From Nocardioides exalbidus (GTDB lineage Bacteria > Actinomycetota > Actinomycetes > Propionibacteriales > Nocardioidaceae): DNA of 64,000 nucleotides. The position numbers were made by a program, and so were the translations under genes. The stretch's first letter is position 1. Every line of letters begins with the position of its first letter. The DNA lies in contig NZ_FNRT01000002.1 in the NCBI RefSeq assembly GCF_900105585.1, positions 1,116,001-1,180,000 of the forward strand, written 5' to 3'. The notes under the pieces were generated by a model, which did not search any database, was not told the origin of the DNA, and saw nothing but the letters and a program-made list of their open reading frames with translations. Of this stretch, positions 17,809 to 26,029 are shown piece after piece.

Positions 17809-17909
17809 GCTGAGTCGGCGCGAACTTCGCCACCCGCCCGCTGAGTCGGCGCGAACTTCACGCCGACTCAGCGGCACGAGGCAACAGCTGGCGCCGACTC
17901 GGCGATCAG
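17809..17909. repeat. REP-like GAGTCGGCG palindrome cluster between convergent stops
   Basis: Complete copy at 17839-17873: 13-base perfect arms CGCTGAGTCGGCG / CGCCGACTCAGCG around CGAACTTCA. A partial left copy (17809-17831) and a degenerate right copy (17889-17904) flank it. The unit recurs at 27281-27318. Both neighbouring stop codons lie at the edges of the cluster. Likely a dispersed palindromic element that also works as a bidirectional terminator. Confidence 0.75.
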
Positions 17910-19495
17910 AAGAGGAGGGCGGTGCCGGGGTCGCGCAGGATCCCGGCGACGTCGGCGAGGAAGCGCGAGCCCCTCTCGCCGTCGATGTGGCGGTGGTCGA
18001 AGGACAGCGCCAGCGTCGTCACGTCACGGACCACGATCTCGCCGGACTCCTCGTCGACCCACGGGCGCTTGTTGACCGCGCCGAAGCAGAGGATCGCGGA
18101 CTCCCCCGGGTTGATGATCGGGGTGCCGGCGTCGACGCCGAAGACGCCGACGTTGGTGATCGTGAAGGTGCCGCCGGCCATCTCGGCCGGCTGCGTCCTG
18201 CCCTCGCGCGCGGTGGCGGTGAGCTCGCCGAGCGCCCCGGCCAGCTCGACCAGCGAGAGGCTGTCGGCGTCCTTGACGTTGGGCACCACGAGGCCGCGCG
18301 GCGTGGCTGCCGCGATGCCGAGGTTGACGTAGTGCTTGTAGACGACCTCCTGCGCGGCCTCGTCCCAGAACGAGTTGATCTCCGGCGTGCGCTTCATCGC
18401 GAGGATCACCGCACGGGCGAGGACGAGCAGCGGGCTGACCTTGAGGTCGCGGAGCTCCGGCCGCTTCTTCAACCGGGCGACGAGCTTCATCGCCTCGGTG
18501 ACGTCGACGGTGATCCACTCGGTCACGTGTGGGCTGGTGAAGGCCGACTGGCTCATCGCCGTCGCCATCATCTTGCGCACGCCCTTGATCGGCTCGCGGG
18601 TCTCGCGCTCGCGCGGTCCGTCATGCGAAGCCGCACCAGTGGGTGCGGGAGCGGATGACGCAACGGTGGCTGCCGGCGTACGACCACCCGTCCCGTTGGC
18701 GGCGCCCTGCACGTCGTCGCGGGTGATCGAGCCCAACGGACCCGACCCGACCAGCGTGGACAGGTCGATGCCGAGGTCCTTGGCAAGCTTGCGCACGGGC
18801 GGCTTCGCCAGGGCGCGCAGGTCGCTGGGCTCCTGCACGGCGGCCGGGACGAGCGCCTCGGCGGGTGCGGCGTGCGCCGGGCGCTGGTCGACGGCCGGGA
18901 CCGGCGACTCGTCGGCCGGCATGACCTCGTCGGACTGGGCGCCGCCGGGCGAGAAGGCACCCTGCACCTGGAGCTGCGTCTGGCTGCCGGCGACGGTGCT
19001 CGGCGAGGCGGACCCGCGGCGTGCCCGGCGCATCGGGCCGCGCTCGGCCTTGATCCGGCCGACGAGGGACGCGCCCTCCATCGAGCCGGAGGCAGCCGGG
19101 TTGGAGAGGTCGATGTCGGCCGGGTCGACCTGCTCGGGCGTGGCGGCACTGCCGCCCCAGCCCTCGGAACCACCGTCCTCGGCGCCGTCCTTCAGCCCGG
19201 CCTTCTCCGCCATGCCGAGGTAGGGGTCCGACTCGGTCTGCGGCGCGGTCGGCGCCTCACCGGGAGCGCCGATCGAGATGATCGGCGTTCCGACCGGGAT
19301 GGTCTCGCCCTCGGGGGCGAGCAGCGCGAGGACGGTGCCCTCGAACGGCGAGGGGAGCTCGACGAGCGACTTGGCGGTCTCGATCTCGACGATCACGTCG
19401 TTGATCTCGACGGTGTCGCCGACCTTGACCTTCCAGGCCACGATCTCGGCCTCGGTGAGGCCCTCGCCGACGTCGGGGAGGAGGAAGTCAGACAT
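17906..19495 (-). CDS. bkdC: Dihydrolipoyl acyltransferase, E2 of branched-chain 2-oxoacid dehydrogenase
   Basis: 529 residues. Lipoyl domain 1-80 with VEIETAKSLVELPSP, Lys42 as the lipoylation site; a long Pro/Ala/acidic linker; a subunit-binding domain RKLAKDLGIDLSTLVGSGPLGSITRDDV; and the catalytic domain ending in SFDHRHIDGERGSRFLADV with the HxxxDG active site. ATG at 19495 is preferred to the adjacent GTG because AAAGG lies 8 bases before it. Third enzyme gene of the operon with E1beta and E1alpha upstream; no E3 gene is nearby, so a lipoamide dehydrogenase elsewhere must serve. Branched-chain rather than pyruvate specificity is inferred from the heterodimeric E1. Confidence 0.9.
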   Translation of the reverse strand: MSDFLLPDVGEGLTEAEIVAWKVKVGDTVEINDVIVEIETAKSLVELPSPFEGTVLALLAPEGETIPVGTPIISIGAPGEAPTAPQTESDPYLGMAEKAGLKDGAEDGGSEGWGGSAATPEQVDPADIDLSNPAASGSMEGASLVGRIKAERGPMRRARRGSASPSTVAGSQTQLQVQGAFSPGGAQSDEVMPADESPVPAVDQRPAHAAPAEALVPAAVQEPSDLRALAKPPVRKLAKDLGIDLSTLVGSGPLGSITRDDVQGAANGTGGRTPAATVASSAPAPTGAASHDGPRERETREPIKGVRKMMATAMSQSAFTSPHVTEWITVDVTEAMKLVARLKKRPELRDLKVSPLLVLARAVILAMKRTPEINSFWDEAAQEVVYKHYVNLGIAAATPRGLVVPNVKDADSLSLVELAGALGELTATAREGRTQPAEMAGGTFTITNVGVFGVDAGTPIINPGESAILCFGAVNKRPWVDEESGEIVVRDVTTLALSFDHRHIDGERGSRFLADVAGILRDPGTALLF

Positions 19496-19704
19496 CACAA
19501 GGGCCTTTCACAGATCTGGTCACGGTGCTTTCTGGCGCCTCCGCTTCGCTTCGGCGCGTGTCCGCGGCGCTGGAGGCCCGCTCGGTTCGTCGTCGTTGCC
19601 GCGCCCTCCCCCGCTTCGCTCCTCCGGACACAGCCCTCCTCCTCACTCCCGGGCGCGCCGCGGACGGCTCCTTCGATCGCCGGGTTCACGTGGAGCGAGC
19701 CCAT
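19495..19704 (-). CDS. Possible 69-residue coupled ORF between E1beta and E2
   Basis: Begins ATG overlapping the E1beta stop (TGATG) and ends TGA overlapping the E2 ATG (TGATG), so ribosomes could pass through without a gap. The product is hydrophilic (MGSLHVNPAIEGAVRG...), with no recognisable family. Third-position GC falls after about 20 codons and the middle carries GAGCGAAGCG/CGAAGCGAAGCGG repeats typical of dispersed actinobacterial repeats, so this may be a repeat insertion that happens to be open. A real small protein and a read-through spacer are both possible. Confidence 0.35.
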   Translation of the reverse strand: MGSLHVNPAIEGAVRGAPGSEEEGCVRRSEAGEGAATTTNRAGLQRRGHAPKRSGGARKHRDQICERPL

Positions 19705-20690
19705 CAGTACGCGAAGGTGCGGTCGACGGCGTCGAGCACCCGGTCGAGGTCGGGGAGGTACTCCTCCTCGATCCGCGACGGCGGGTAGGGCATGTCGAAC
19801 GCGCCGACGCGCAGCACGGGGGCCTCGAGCGAGTAGAAGCAGTGCTCGGTGATCCGGGCGGCGAGCTCGGCGCCCATGCCGAGGTTGACGTGCGCCTCGT
19901 GCGTGACGACGCAGCGGCCGGTGCGGCGTACGGACTCCAGCACCGGGCCCATGTCGAGCGGCGAGAGGGTGCGCAGGTCGATGACCTCGAGGTGGCGGCC
20001 CTCGGTCGCGGCGGCCTCGGCCGCCTTGAGCGCGGTCTTCACGGTCGGGCCGTAGGCGAGGACGGTGGCGTCGGTGCCGGCGCGCACGACGCGCGAGGTG
20101 AAGAGGGGCTCGGGCGTGGCGGTCTCGTCGAGCTCGGCCTTGTCGGCGTGGTACTGCCGCTTCGGCTCGAGGAAGATCACCGGGTCGTCGTGGGCGATCG
20201 CCTGCTGGATCATCCAGTAGCCGTCGACCGGGTTGGAGCAGGCGACCACCTTGAGGCCGGGGGTGTGCGCGAACTGCGCCTCCGGGCTCTCGGAGTGGTG
20301 CTCGACCGCGCCGATGCCGCCACCGAAGGGGATGCGGATGACGATCGGCATCTTCACCTTCCCCTGCGAGCGGTAGGTGTACTTCGCGACCTGGCACACG
20401 ATCTGGTCGTAGGCGGGGTAGACGAAGCCGTCGAACTGGATCTCGATGACGGGGCGGTAGCCGCGCAGCGCCATGCCGACCGCGGTGCCGACGATGCCGG
20501 ACTCGGCGAGCGGGGAGTCGATGACGCGGTCCTCGCCGAAGTCCTTCTGCAGGCCGTCGGTGATGCGGAAGACGCCGCCGAGCTTGCCGACGTCCTCACC
20601 CATGAGCAGGACCTTGTCGTCGTCCTCCATCGCCTTGCGCAGCCCCATGTTGAGGCCCTTGGCGAGGGTGATCTTCTGGTTGGTGCTCAT
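19704..20690 (-). CDS. bkdB: 2-oxoacid dehydrogenase E1 component, beta subunit
   Basis: 328 residues, normal length. Motifs: MGEDVGKLGGVFRIT, SPLAESGIVGTAVGMALRGYRPVIEIQF, VACSNPVDGYWMIQQAIAHDDPVIFLEPKRQYH, and the C-terminal TGRCVVTHEAHVNLGMGAELAARI. Forms the alpha2beta2 thiamine-diphosphate E1 with the upstream gene, one base away. The operon order E1alpha-E1beta-E2 fits branched-chain 2-oxoacid dehydrogenases of actinobacteria, which feed branched fatty-acid starter units. Confidence 0.92.
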   Translation of the reverse strand: MSTNQKITLAKGLNMGLRKAMEDDDKVLLMGEDVGKLGGVFRITDGLQKDFGEDRVIDSPLAESGIVGTAVGMALRGYRPVIEIQFDGFVYPAYDQIVCQVAKYTYRSQGKVKMPIVIRIPFGGGIGAVEHHSESPEAQFAHTPGLKVVACSNPVDGYWMIQQAIAHDDPVIFLEPKRQYHADKAELDETATPEPLFTSRVVRAGTDATVLAYGPTVKTALKAAEAAATEGRHLEVIDLRTLSPLDMGPVLESVRRTGRCVVTHEAHVNLGMGAELAARITEHCFYSLEAPVLRVGAFDMPYPPSRIEEEYLPDLDRVLDAVDRTFAY

Positions 20691-20691
20691 C

Positions 20692-21876
20692 TCAGTGCCC
20701 CCCTCCTGTGGTAGAGCCCTCGAACGAGGCGAGGTAGGCGGCGAACTCGTCGCGCTGGGCGGCGATCTCGTCGGTCATCTCGCTGAAGACGTAGCCGAAC
20801 TGGTCGAGCGGCTTCGGGTCGGGCAGCGCCTTGCAGCCCTCGCGGAGGTGGTGGCCCAGCTCCTTGGCCTCGGCGTCGAGGTCGTCGAAGAACTCCTGGT
20901 CGACCAGGCCGTTGCGGCGCAGGTAGACCTTGAGCCGCTCGATCGGGTCCTTGAGCTTCCAGTGCTCGAGCTCGTCGTTGAGGCGGTAGCGCGTCGGGTC
21001 GTCGGTCGTGGTGTGCGCGCCCATCCGGTAGGTGTAGGCCTCGACGAACGACGGGCCGTTGCCCTCGCGCGCCCGCTGGAGCGCGGCCTTGGTGACGGCG
21101 TACGTCGCCAGCACGTCGTTGCCGTCGACCCGGATGCCCGGGAAGCCGAAGCCCAGCGCCCGCTGGTAGAGCGGGATGCGGGTCTGGCGCTCGATCGGCT
21201 CGGAGATGGCCCACTGGTTGTTCTGGCAGAAGAACACGACCGGGGCGTTGTAGGACGCGGCGAAGATGAAGGCCTCGTTGACGTCGCCCTGCGAGGAGGC
21301 GCCGTCGCCGAAGTGGGCGATCACGGCCGAGTCGCGGTCGGGATCGCCGGTGCCGACGACGCCGTCGCGCTGCATGCCCATGGCGTAGCCGGTGGCGTGG
21401 AGCGTCTGCGCGCCGATGACGATCGTGTAGAGCCCGAAGTTGTTCTCGTTCGGGTCCCAGCCGCCCTGGTCGACGCCGCGGAAGAGCCCGAGCAGGCGGA
21501 GCGGGTCGACGCCCTTGCAGTAGGCGACGCCGTGCTCGCGGTAGGTCGGGAAGACGTAGTCCTGCGGGCGCAGCGCGCGGCCGGCGCCGATCTGCGCAGC
21601 CTCCTGGCCGAGCAGCTGGGCCCAGATGCCGAGCTCGCCGTGGCGCTGGAGCGCGGTCGCCTCGACGTCGATGCGCCGGGTGAGGACCATGTCGCGGTAG
21701 AGCCCGCGCAGCTCCTCGGCCGAGAAGTCGTGGTCGAACTCGGGATGGTGGACGCGCTCGCCCTCGGGCGTCAGCAGCTGGACGAGGTCGGGGCCTCCGT
21801 CGGACTGGCTGGGCCCGAAGACCTCCGCCAGGTCGGGGCCGAAGGTGTCGCTCCGGGTGGAGGCAGGATCGGACAA
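20692..21876 (-). CDS. bkdA: 2-oxoacid dehydrogenase E1 component, alpha subunit
   Basis: 394 residues. Thiamine-diphosphate motif GDGASSQGDVNEAFIFAASYNAPVVFFCQNNQWAISEP, and the phosphorylation-loop-like YRMGAHTTTDDPTRYR. Start: TTG at 21876, because AAGGAGA ends 6 bases before it; a TTG five codons further up would place that Shine-Dalgarno inside the gene. A sigma-70-like promoter with TTGGTG (22009-22004) and TACGTT (21985-21980) at 18-base spacing lies upstream, giving a leader of about 100 bases. Confidence 0.92.
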   Translation of the reverse strand: MSDPASTRSDTFGPDLAEVFGPSQSDGGPDLVQLLTPEGERVHHPEFDHDFSAEELRGLYRDMVLTRRIDVEATALQRHGELGIWAQLLGQEAAQIGAGRALRPQDYVFPTYREHGVAYCKGVDPLRLLGLFRGVDQGGWDPNENNFGLYTIVIGAQTLHATGYAMGMQRDGVVGTGDPDRDSAVIAHFGDGASSQGDVNEAFIFAASYNAPVVFFCQNNQWAISEPIERQTRIPLYQRALGFGFPGIRVDGNDVLATYAVTKAALQRAREGNGPSFVEAYTYRMGAHTTTDDPTRYRLNDELEHWKLKDPIERLKVYLRRNGLVDQEFFDDLDAEAKELGHHLREGCKALPDPKPLDQFGYVFSEMTDEIAAQRDEFAAYLASFEGSTTGGGH

Positions 21877-21979
21877 CGCAGTCTCCTTCAACAGCTAGCG
21901 GCGGTCGCGGGATCGCCGGACGCCGACGGCTTGCAGCGTGGTCGTCGGCGTGTGTGACCCCGACCACATGATGGGATCA

Positions 21980-22009
21980 AACGTATCCGGACCAGCCGGG
22001 CAGCACCAA
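21980..22009 (-). promoter_or_regulatory. Candidate promoter of the bkd operon
   Basis: On the minus strand, TTGGTG and TACGTT spaced by 18 bases, about 105 bases before the bkdA start. The only AT-richer patch in this stretch. Confidence 0.45.
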
Positions 22010-22453
22010 TCCGGAGTGGGCTCGACGGACGGGTCGGGCTGCGCGGCGACGGAGCTGCGAAGGAGCGGCGACGGAGCGGCAGCGGGACGCCGAGACCGGT
22101 GCCGACGGGCTCGTGGGTACCCGTCGGCACCGGCTCGCCTCCGCCGACCTTCGCAGAGCGTGGTCACTGGCGGGGGCGGTCCGGGTGGCGCGGGGGGAGC
22201 CACCCGATGCCGGCGGCGAAAGCCCGGAGCCGGCGGCTCGGGACCGCCGGCGCCGGGCATCGATCTGCCGACGAAACTTTTCGCGGGGCCGGCCCCCCAG
22301 CCAGCCCCGCGTCCGATCCCCCCAGACCGGAACAGGGACAACAGTGCACGGCCGGGAGCCGCGGGGGAAGGCCCCGGACGAAGGCTGAAGGGTGCGTTCG
22401 ACATGTCTTGACGATCCGTCCCGGATCAGCCCGCGAAGACGTCGATTCGGCCG
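22010..22453. other. Gene-free GC-rich structured region
   Basis: About 570 bases separate bkdA from the next gene and hold no convincing coding sequence in any frame. A strong hairpin at 22091-22137 has 14-base perfect arms CCGGTGCCGACGGG / CCCGTCGGCACCGG, extended by four more pairs past one bulged A. Further on are GGGGGGAGCCACC, GGCGGCGAAAGCC and a hairpin GCGGGGC/GCCCCGC around 22282-22310. The GGGGGAGCCA ... GGCGAA order is faintly like the core of the actinobacterial c-di-AMP (ydaO) riboswitch, but I cannot match its other conserved blocks, so no riboswitch is called. Confidence 0.5.
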
Positions 22454-22459
22454 TAGCCT
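22454..22459 (+). promoter_or_regulatory. -10 hexamer (TAGCCT) for leaderless transcript
   Basis: TAGCCT ends 8 bases before the ATG at 22468; no Shine-Dalgarno is present. Confidence 0.4.
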
Positions 22460-22467
22460 GTGGCGCG

Positions 22468-23571
22468 ATGCGCCTGCCCGCGACCGCCCTCGCCCTCCTG
22501 CTGGGACCCCTGCTGGGACCACTGCTCGGCACCCTGCTCGCGCCCGCCACCGCCGCCACCGCGGACGTGGTCGCCTTCCCGCCCCGCCCGCTGTTCTGGG
22601 AGCAGCCGCTGGCCGACCCGAGCGTGGTCCACGACGGCACCCGGTGGTTCGCCGCGGGCACCGGGTGGCGCGGTGCCACCGCGAGCAGCACGCAGGAGTA
22701 CGCCGGATGGGTGCCCGGCGCGCCCCTGCTCGCCGCGCGCCCGGACTGGGCGCGCAACGGCGACGTGTGGGCGCCCGAGGTGGTGCGCGCACCCGACGGG
22801 ACGTGGCTGACCTACTACTCGATCCCGGTCACCGGGCTGCCGAGCACTGACGACCGCTGCATCGGCGTCGCCACCTCGCCCGACCTCTCCGTCCCCTTCA
22901 CGCCACTGCAGACCCAGCCCCTGGCCTGCCCGTCCGGGGCGGCCACGGCGGTCGCGAGCGACGTCGTACCCACCGAGCGCGGGCTGCCGAGGCGCGGTGT
23001 CATCGACCCGTCGTCCTACGTCGCGCCCGACGGCCGGCGCTTCCTGCTCTACCGGACCCAGGGCACCCCGTCGTCGATCCGGATGGTGCGCCTGACCGCC
23101 AGCGGGCTGCGGGCTGCCGGGCCGAGCCGCGAGCTGCTGCGCGACCCCGGCGTGCTGGAGAACCCCGAGATGGTCGACGCCCGCGGCACCCACCACCTGC
23201 TGCTGAGCCGCGGCGACTTCGGCAGCTGCTCCTACCGCACGGTGTGGCGCGCCTCGCCCTCGATCCGTCGCGGCTGGCAGTCGGCGCCGGAGGCGACCCT
23301 GCTGGACCGCCGGACGACGGGGATCTGCGGACCGGGCGGCGCCGACTACGTGCCCGGCACCCCGAACCGGCTCTTCGTGCACGGCTGGGTCTGCGACGGC
23401 GCCAACGGGCCGTGCGAGGCGACGTACTCCTCGCACTCCGACGCGGCGCTGCGCGGCCGACGGGTGCTCTACCTCGCGCGGCTGCGCTGGACCGCCGACG
23501 GACCGGTGCTCGCGCGCTTCGGTCAGGGGCCCGCGTGGACCCCGCCCCTCCCGGTCACCCGGCACCGCTAG
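22468..23571 (+). CDS. Secreted five-bladed propeller glycosidase-like protein (GH43/arabinanase type)
   Basis: 367 residues. Signal peptide about 1-27 (MRLPATALALLLGPLLGPLL... ATAATA). The mature protein has LADPSVVHDGTRWFAAGTGW, NGDVWAPEVVRAPDGTWLTYYSIP, GVIDPSSYVAPDGRRFLLYRT and NPEMVDARGTHHLLLSRGDF: the repeated D-P-[SAE] / W-A-P-E pattern of clan GH-F enzymes (GH43, arabinanases and related). The likely catalytic acids are the Asp in LADPS and the Glu in WAPEV. Frame open upstream is shadow. Substrate unknown; extracellular polysaccharide breakdown is expected. Confidence 0.75.
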   Translation: MRLPATALALLLGPLLGPLLGTLLAPATAATADVVAFPPRPLFWEQPLADPSVVHDGTRWFAAGTGWRGATASSTQEYAGWVPGAPLLAARPDWARNGDVWAPEVVRAPDGTWLTYYSIPVTGLPSTDDRCIGVATSPDLSVPFTPLQTQPLACPSGAATAVASDVVPTERGLPRRGVIDPSSYVAPDGRRFLLYRTQGTPSSIRMVRLTASGLRAAGPSRELLRDPGVLENPEMVDARGTHHLLLSRGDFGSCSYRTVWRASPSIRRGWQSAPEATLLDRRTTGICGPGGADYVPGTPNRLFVHGWVCDGANGPCEATYSSHSDAALRGRRVLYLARLRWTADGPVLARFGQGPAWTPPLPVTRHR

Positions 23572-23581
23572 GATCCGCGAC

Positions 23582-23600
23582 TGGTTGTGGTCAACAACCA
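23582..23600. promoter_or_regulatory. Palindrome before carbonic anhydrase gene
   Basis: TGGTTGT-GGTCA-ACAACCA, perfect 7-base arms, 25 bases before the ATG. It could be an operator or a short hairpin in the leader. Confidence 0.35.
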
Positions 23601-23624
23601 CTTTCCTCGGAACCAGGAGCCTCC

Positions 23625-24398
23625 ATGAACGTCGCTCGCAGGTCGGTCCTCGGCCTCCCCCTCGCCGCCGCCGGCACGATCGCCACCGTCCGCCTCCTCG
23701 GCGACCCGGCCCTCGCGTCCACGTCGGCGGGCGTCCCCCACCAGAGCCCCATCGACATCCACCCCGCCGACGTCCGACGGGTCGCGAACCTGCCCGCGCT
23801 GAAGGTGCACTACTCCTCCAGCACGCCGGTCCGCGTGCACTACGTCCAGAAGGACGGCTCCGACTCCGACGGGTGCCAGATCCGCAGCGACCAGGAGACC
23901 GAGGAGGTCGAGGTCGCCGACGGTGCCGGTCACGTCACCGTCGACGGGCACCGCTACGACCTGCTGCAGTTCCACTTCCACACCCGCTCCGAGCACACCA
24001 TCGACGGCCGCCACGCGCCGCTCGAGATGCACCTGGTCCACCAGGACTCCGAGGAGCGCAAGCTCGTCATCGGCGTGCTCCTCCACCCGGGCGCGAGCAG
24101 CGAGGCCGACCGGATCCTCACCGAGCTGCCCGACGAGTGCGGTGACGAGATCGAGGTCGACGACTTCGACCTCGCCTCGCTCGTCCCGGCCCGTCCCGCC
24201 ACGCTGCGCTACCGCGGGTCACTGACCACCGACCCCTACACCGAGGGCGTGCGCTGGTTCCTCACCACGCCGCAGACCACGTCGGCCGCGGGCATCAAGG
24301 CCTTCCGGTCGGTCTTCCCCGACGGCGACTCACGCCCGACGCAGAAGCTCCACCACCGCCGGGTCGTCGCCGACCCGGAGTGGCGCGGCCGCCCCTGA
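23625..24398 (+). CDS. Alpha-class carbonic anhydrase, Tat-exported
   Basis: 257 residues. The N-terminus ARRSVLGLPLAAAG is a twin-arginine-type signal (RRSVLGL). QSPIDI at 40-45, zinc ligands in QFHFHTRSEHTIDG (His117, His119) and LEMHLVH (His136) match alpha carbonic anhydrases, which interconvert CO2 and bicarbonate outside the membrane. The tail beyond 215 (TSAAGIKAFRSVFPDGDSRPTQKL, with the expected N-R-P region as SRPTQ) completes the family. CCAGGAG precedes the ATG. Alpha-class enzymes are less common than beta-class in actinobacteria. Confidence 0.92.
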   Translation: MNVARRSVLGLPLAAAGTIATVRLLGDPALASTSAGVPHQSPIDIHPADVRRVANLPALKVHYSSSTPVRVHYVQKDGSDSDGCQIRSDQETEEVEVADGAGHVTVDGHRYDLLQFHFHTRSEHTIDGRHAPLEMHLVHQDSEERKLVIGVLLHPGASSEADRILTELPDECGDEIEVDDFDLASLVPARPATLRYRGSLTTDPYTEGVRWFLTTPQTTSAAGIKAFRSVFPDGDSRPTQKLHHRRVVADPEWRGRP

Positions 24399-24405
24399 CC
24401 CGGGC

Positions 24406-25395
24406 TCAGGCCCGGCCGTGCGGCGTGAGCCAGACGGCCGGGTCGGGACCGGCAGGCACGATCTGCGTCGGGTTGATGTCGGTGTGCACGACGTAGTAGT
24501 GCCGCTTGATCTGCTCGAAGTCGACCTCGTCGCCGAAGCCCGGCGTCTGGAAGAGGTCGCGGGCGTAGCCCCAGAGGTTCGGCATCTCGGTGAGCTTGTT
24601 GCGGTTGCACTTGAAGTGGCCGTGGTAGACCGCGTCGAAGCGGACGAGCGTCGTGAACAGGCGGACGTCGGCCTCGGTGAACGCCTCGCCCATGAGGTAG
24701 CGACGGTCGGCGAGGCGCTCCTCGAGCCAGTCCATCGCCGTCCACAGCCGCTCGTAGGCGTCGTCGTACGCCTCCTGCGAGCCGGCGAAGCCGCAGCGGT
24801 AGACCCCGTTGTTGACCTCGGTGAAGACGCGCTTCATGACGGTCTCCATCTCCTCGCGGAGGTCGGCCGGCCACAGGTCCGGCGCGTCGGGGCGCTGGTG
24901 CTCGCGCCACTCGAAGAAGAGGTCGTGGGTGATCTGGGGGAAGTCGTTGGTGACGACCTTCCCCGACTCGACCTCGACGATCGCCGGGACCGTGATGCCG
25001 CGCGGGTAGTCGGCCTCGCGGGCGAAGTAGGCCTGCTGGAGCCGCTCGATGCCGAGCACCGGGTCGACCCCGCCGGGGTCGAGGTCGAAGGTCCAGCTGC
25101 GCTGGTCGTGCGTCGGACCGGGGGCGCCCCACGAGATGGCGTCCTCGAGGCCGAGCAGGCTGCGCACGATGATCGAGCGGTGCGCCCACGGGCAGGCGCG
25201 CGCGGCGACGATGCGGTAGCGCCCGGGCACCGCCTCCCAGACCGGGACGTCACGCGGGCTGTCCTTGGAACCGCTCGGGAACTGCGCGTCGAGCGGGTCG
25301 AGCGAGGTCGCGCCGGCCAGGACCCGGTCGGGCAGGTAGGTCATGTCGCGCTCGAAGGGCTGGCCCTGCTTCGTGTAGCTCGCCGTCTCGTTCAT
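24406..25395 (-). CDS. Glutathionyl-hydroquinone reductase-like (Xi-class GST, Ecm4/YqjG family)
   Basis: 329 residues, full length. Catalytic cysteine in ARACPWAHRSIIVR, SWGAPG, NDFPQITHDLF, and the C-terminal helical domain with LTRFDAVYHGHFKCNR-like sequence (LVRFDAVYHGHFKCN). The family reduces thiol-conjugated hydroquinones. Most actinobacteria make mycothiol rather than glutathione, so the thiol partner is probably mycothiol (inference). A TATGGT hexamer 6 bases before the ATG suggests a leaderless mRNA. Divergent from an ArsR-type regulator. Confidence 0.88.
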   Translation of the reverse strand: MNETASYTKQGQPFERDMTYLPDRVLAGATSLDPLDAQFPSGSKDSPRDVPVWEAVPGRYRIVAARACPWAHRSIIVRSLLGLEDAISWGAPGPTHDQRSWTFDLDPGGVDPVLGIERLQQAYFAREADYPRGITVPAIVEVESGKVVTNDFPQITHDLFFEWREHQRPDAPDLWPADLREEMETVMKRVFTEVNNGVYRCGFAGSQEAYDDAYERLWTAMDWLEERLADRRYLMGEAFTEADVRLFTTLVRFDAVYHGHFKCNRNKLTEMPNLWGYARDLFQTPGFGDEVDFEQIKRHYYVVHTDINPTQIVPAGPDPAVWLTPHGRA

Positions 25396-25401
25396 CCTTC
25401 A

Positions 25402-25462
25402 ACCATACTCGGCGACCCATCACAAAGAAGTGTTTGCAAATAACTCTTTGCAGTCGTAGCGT
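25402..25462. promoter_or_regulatory. Divergent promoter with candidate ArsR operator
   Basis: Leftward -10 TATGGT (25407-25402) and rightward -10 TAGCGT (25457-25462), each 6 bases from its start codon. Between them lies an imperfect inverted repeat CAAAG(25423)...CTTTG(25450), the only AT-rich stretch nearby, which overlaps where both -35 regions would be. Probable binding site of the adjacent ArsR protein. Confidence 0.5.
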
Positions 25463-25468
25463 GCGGAC

Positions 25469-26029
25469 ATGCCCTCCTCCATCACTCCCGACATCGCCGG
25501 CCTCCGCGCCCTGAGCCACCCGGTCCGGCTGAAGATGCTGGCGCTGCTGCGCGCCGAGGGGCCGGCCACCGCGACCACGCTGGCGCAGCGCCTCGACCTC
25601 AACACCGGCGCGACGTCGTACCACCTGCGCCAGCTGGCCCAGCACGGCTTCATCGTCGAGGACACCGACCGCGGCAACGCCCGCGACCGCTGGTGGCGGG
25701 CCGCGCACCAGAGCACCCGCACGGCGTTCCGCGAGGAGGGCGTCGTCGACACCGACGTCGAGGCCTACCTCTCGACCGTCGCGATGCTCTACGCCGACCG
25801 CACGCGCGCAGCCGTCGCGGAGATGGCCTTCCTGCCCGAGGAGTGGCGCCGCGTCGGGACCCTCAGCGACTGGGAGGTGCGACTCACGCCGGCGCAGGCC
25901 GAGGCCCTCGTGCAGAAGCTCGCCGAGGTCATCGGCGACGCCGAGGACTCCGAGGCGGGCGAGGCCGCACCGTTCACCATCAACCTCAACGCCTATCCCC
26001 GACCCGGCCAGAGGTGGGACGAGTCATGA
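25469..26029 (+). CDS. ArsR-family winged-helix transcriptional regulator
   Basis: 186 residues. N-terminal winged helix (about 8-90): RALSHPVRLKMLALLRAEGPATATTLAQRLDLNTGATSYHLRQLAQHGFI. No metal-binding cysteine pair is seen, and the C-terminal half (100-186) is helical and acidic, so a non-metal ligand is likely. Coupled by ATGA to an MFS exporter gene, and divergent from the hydroquinone-reductase-like gene, suggesting control of a quinone/xenobiotic response. Confidence 0.88.
   Translation: MPSSITPDIAGLRALSHPVRLKMLALLRAEGPATATTLAQRLDLNTGATSYHLRQLAQHGFIVEDTDRGNARDRWWRAAHQSTRTAFREEGVVDTDVEAYLSTVAMLYADRTRAAVAEMAFLPEEWRRVGTLSDWEVRLTPAQAEALVQKLAEVIGDAEDSEAGEAAPFTINLNAYPRPGQRWDES

Noticed and set aside
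22091..22137. Terminator of bkdA or of the secreted hydrolase
   Set aside because: It lies upstream of both genes, so it cannot terminate either one.
22180..22260. c-di-AMP (ydaO) riboswitch
   Set aside because: Only one weak core-like block; the conserved 5' and 3' blocks are missing. Kept as a finding to test, not called.
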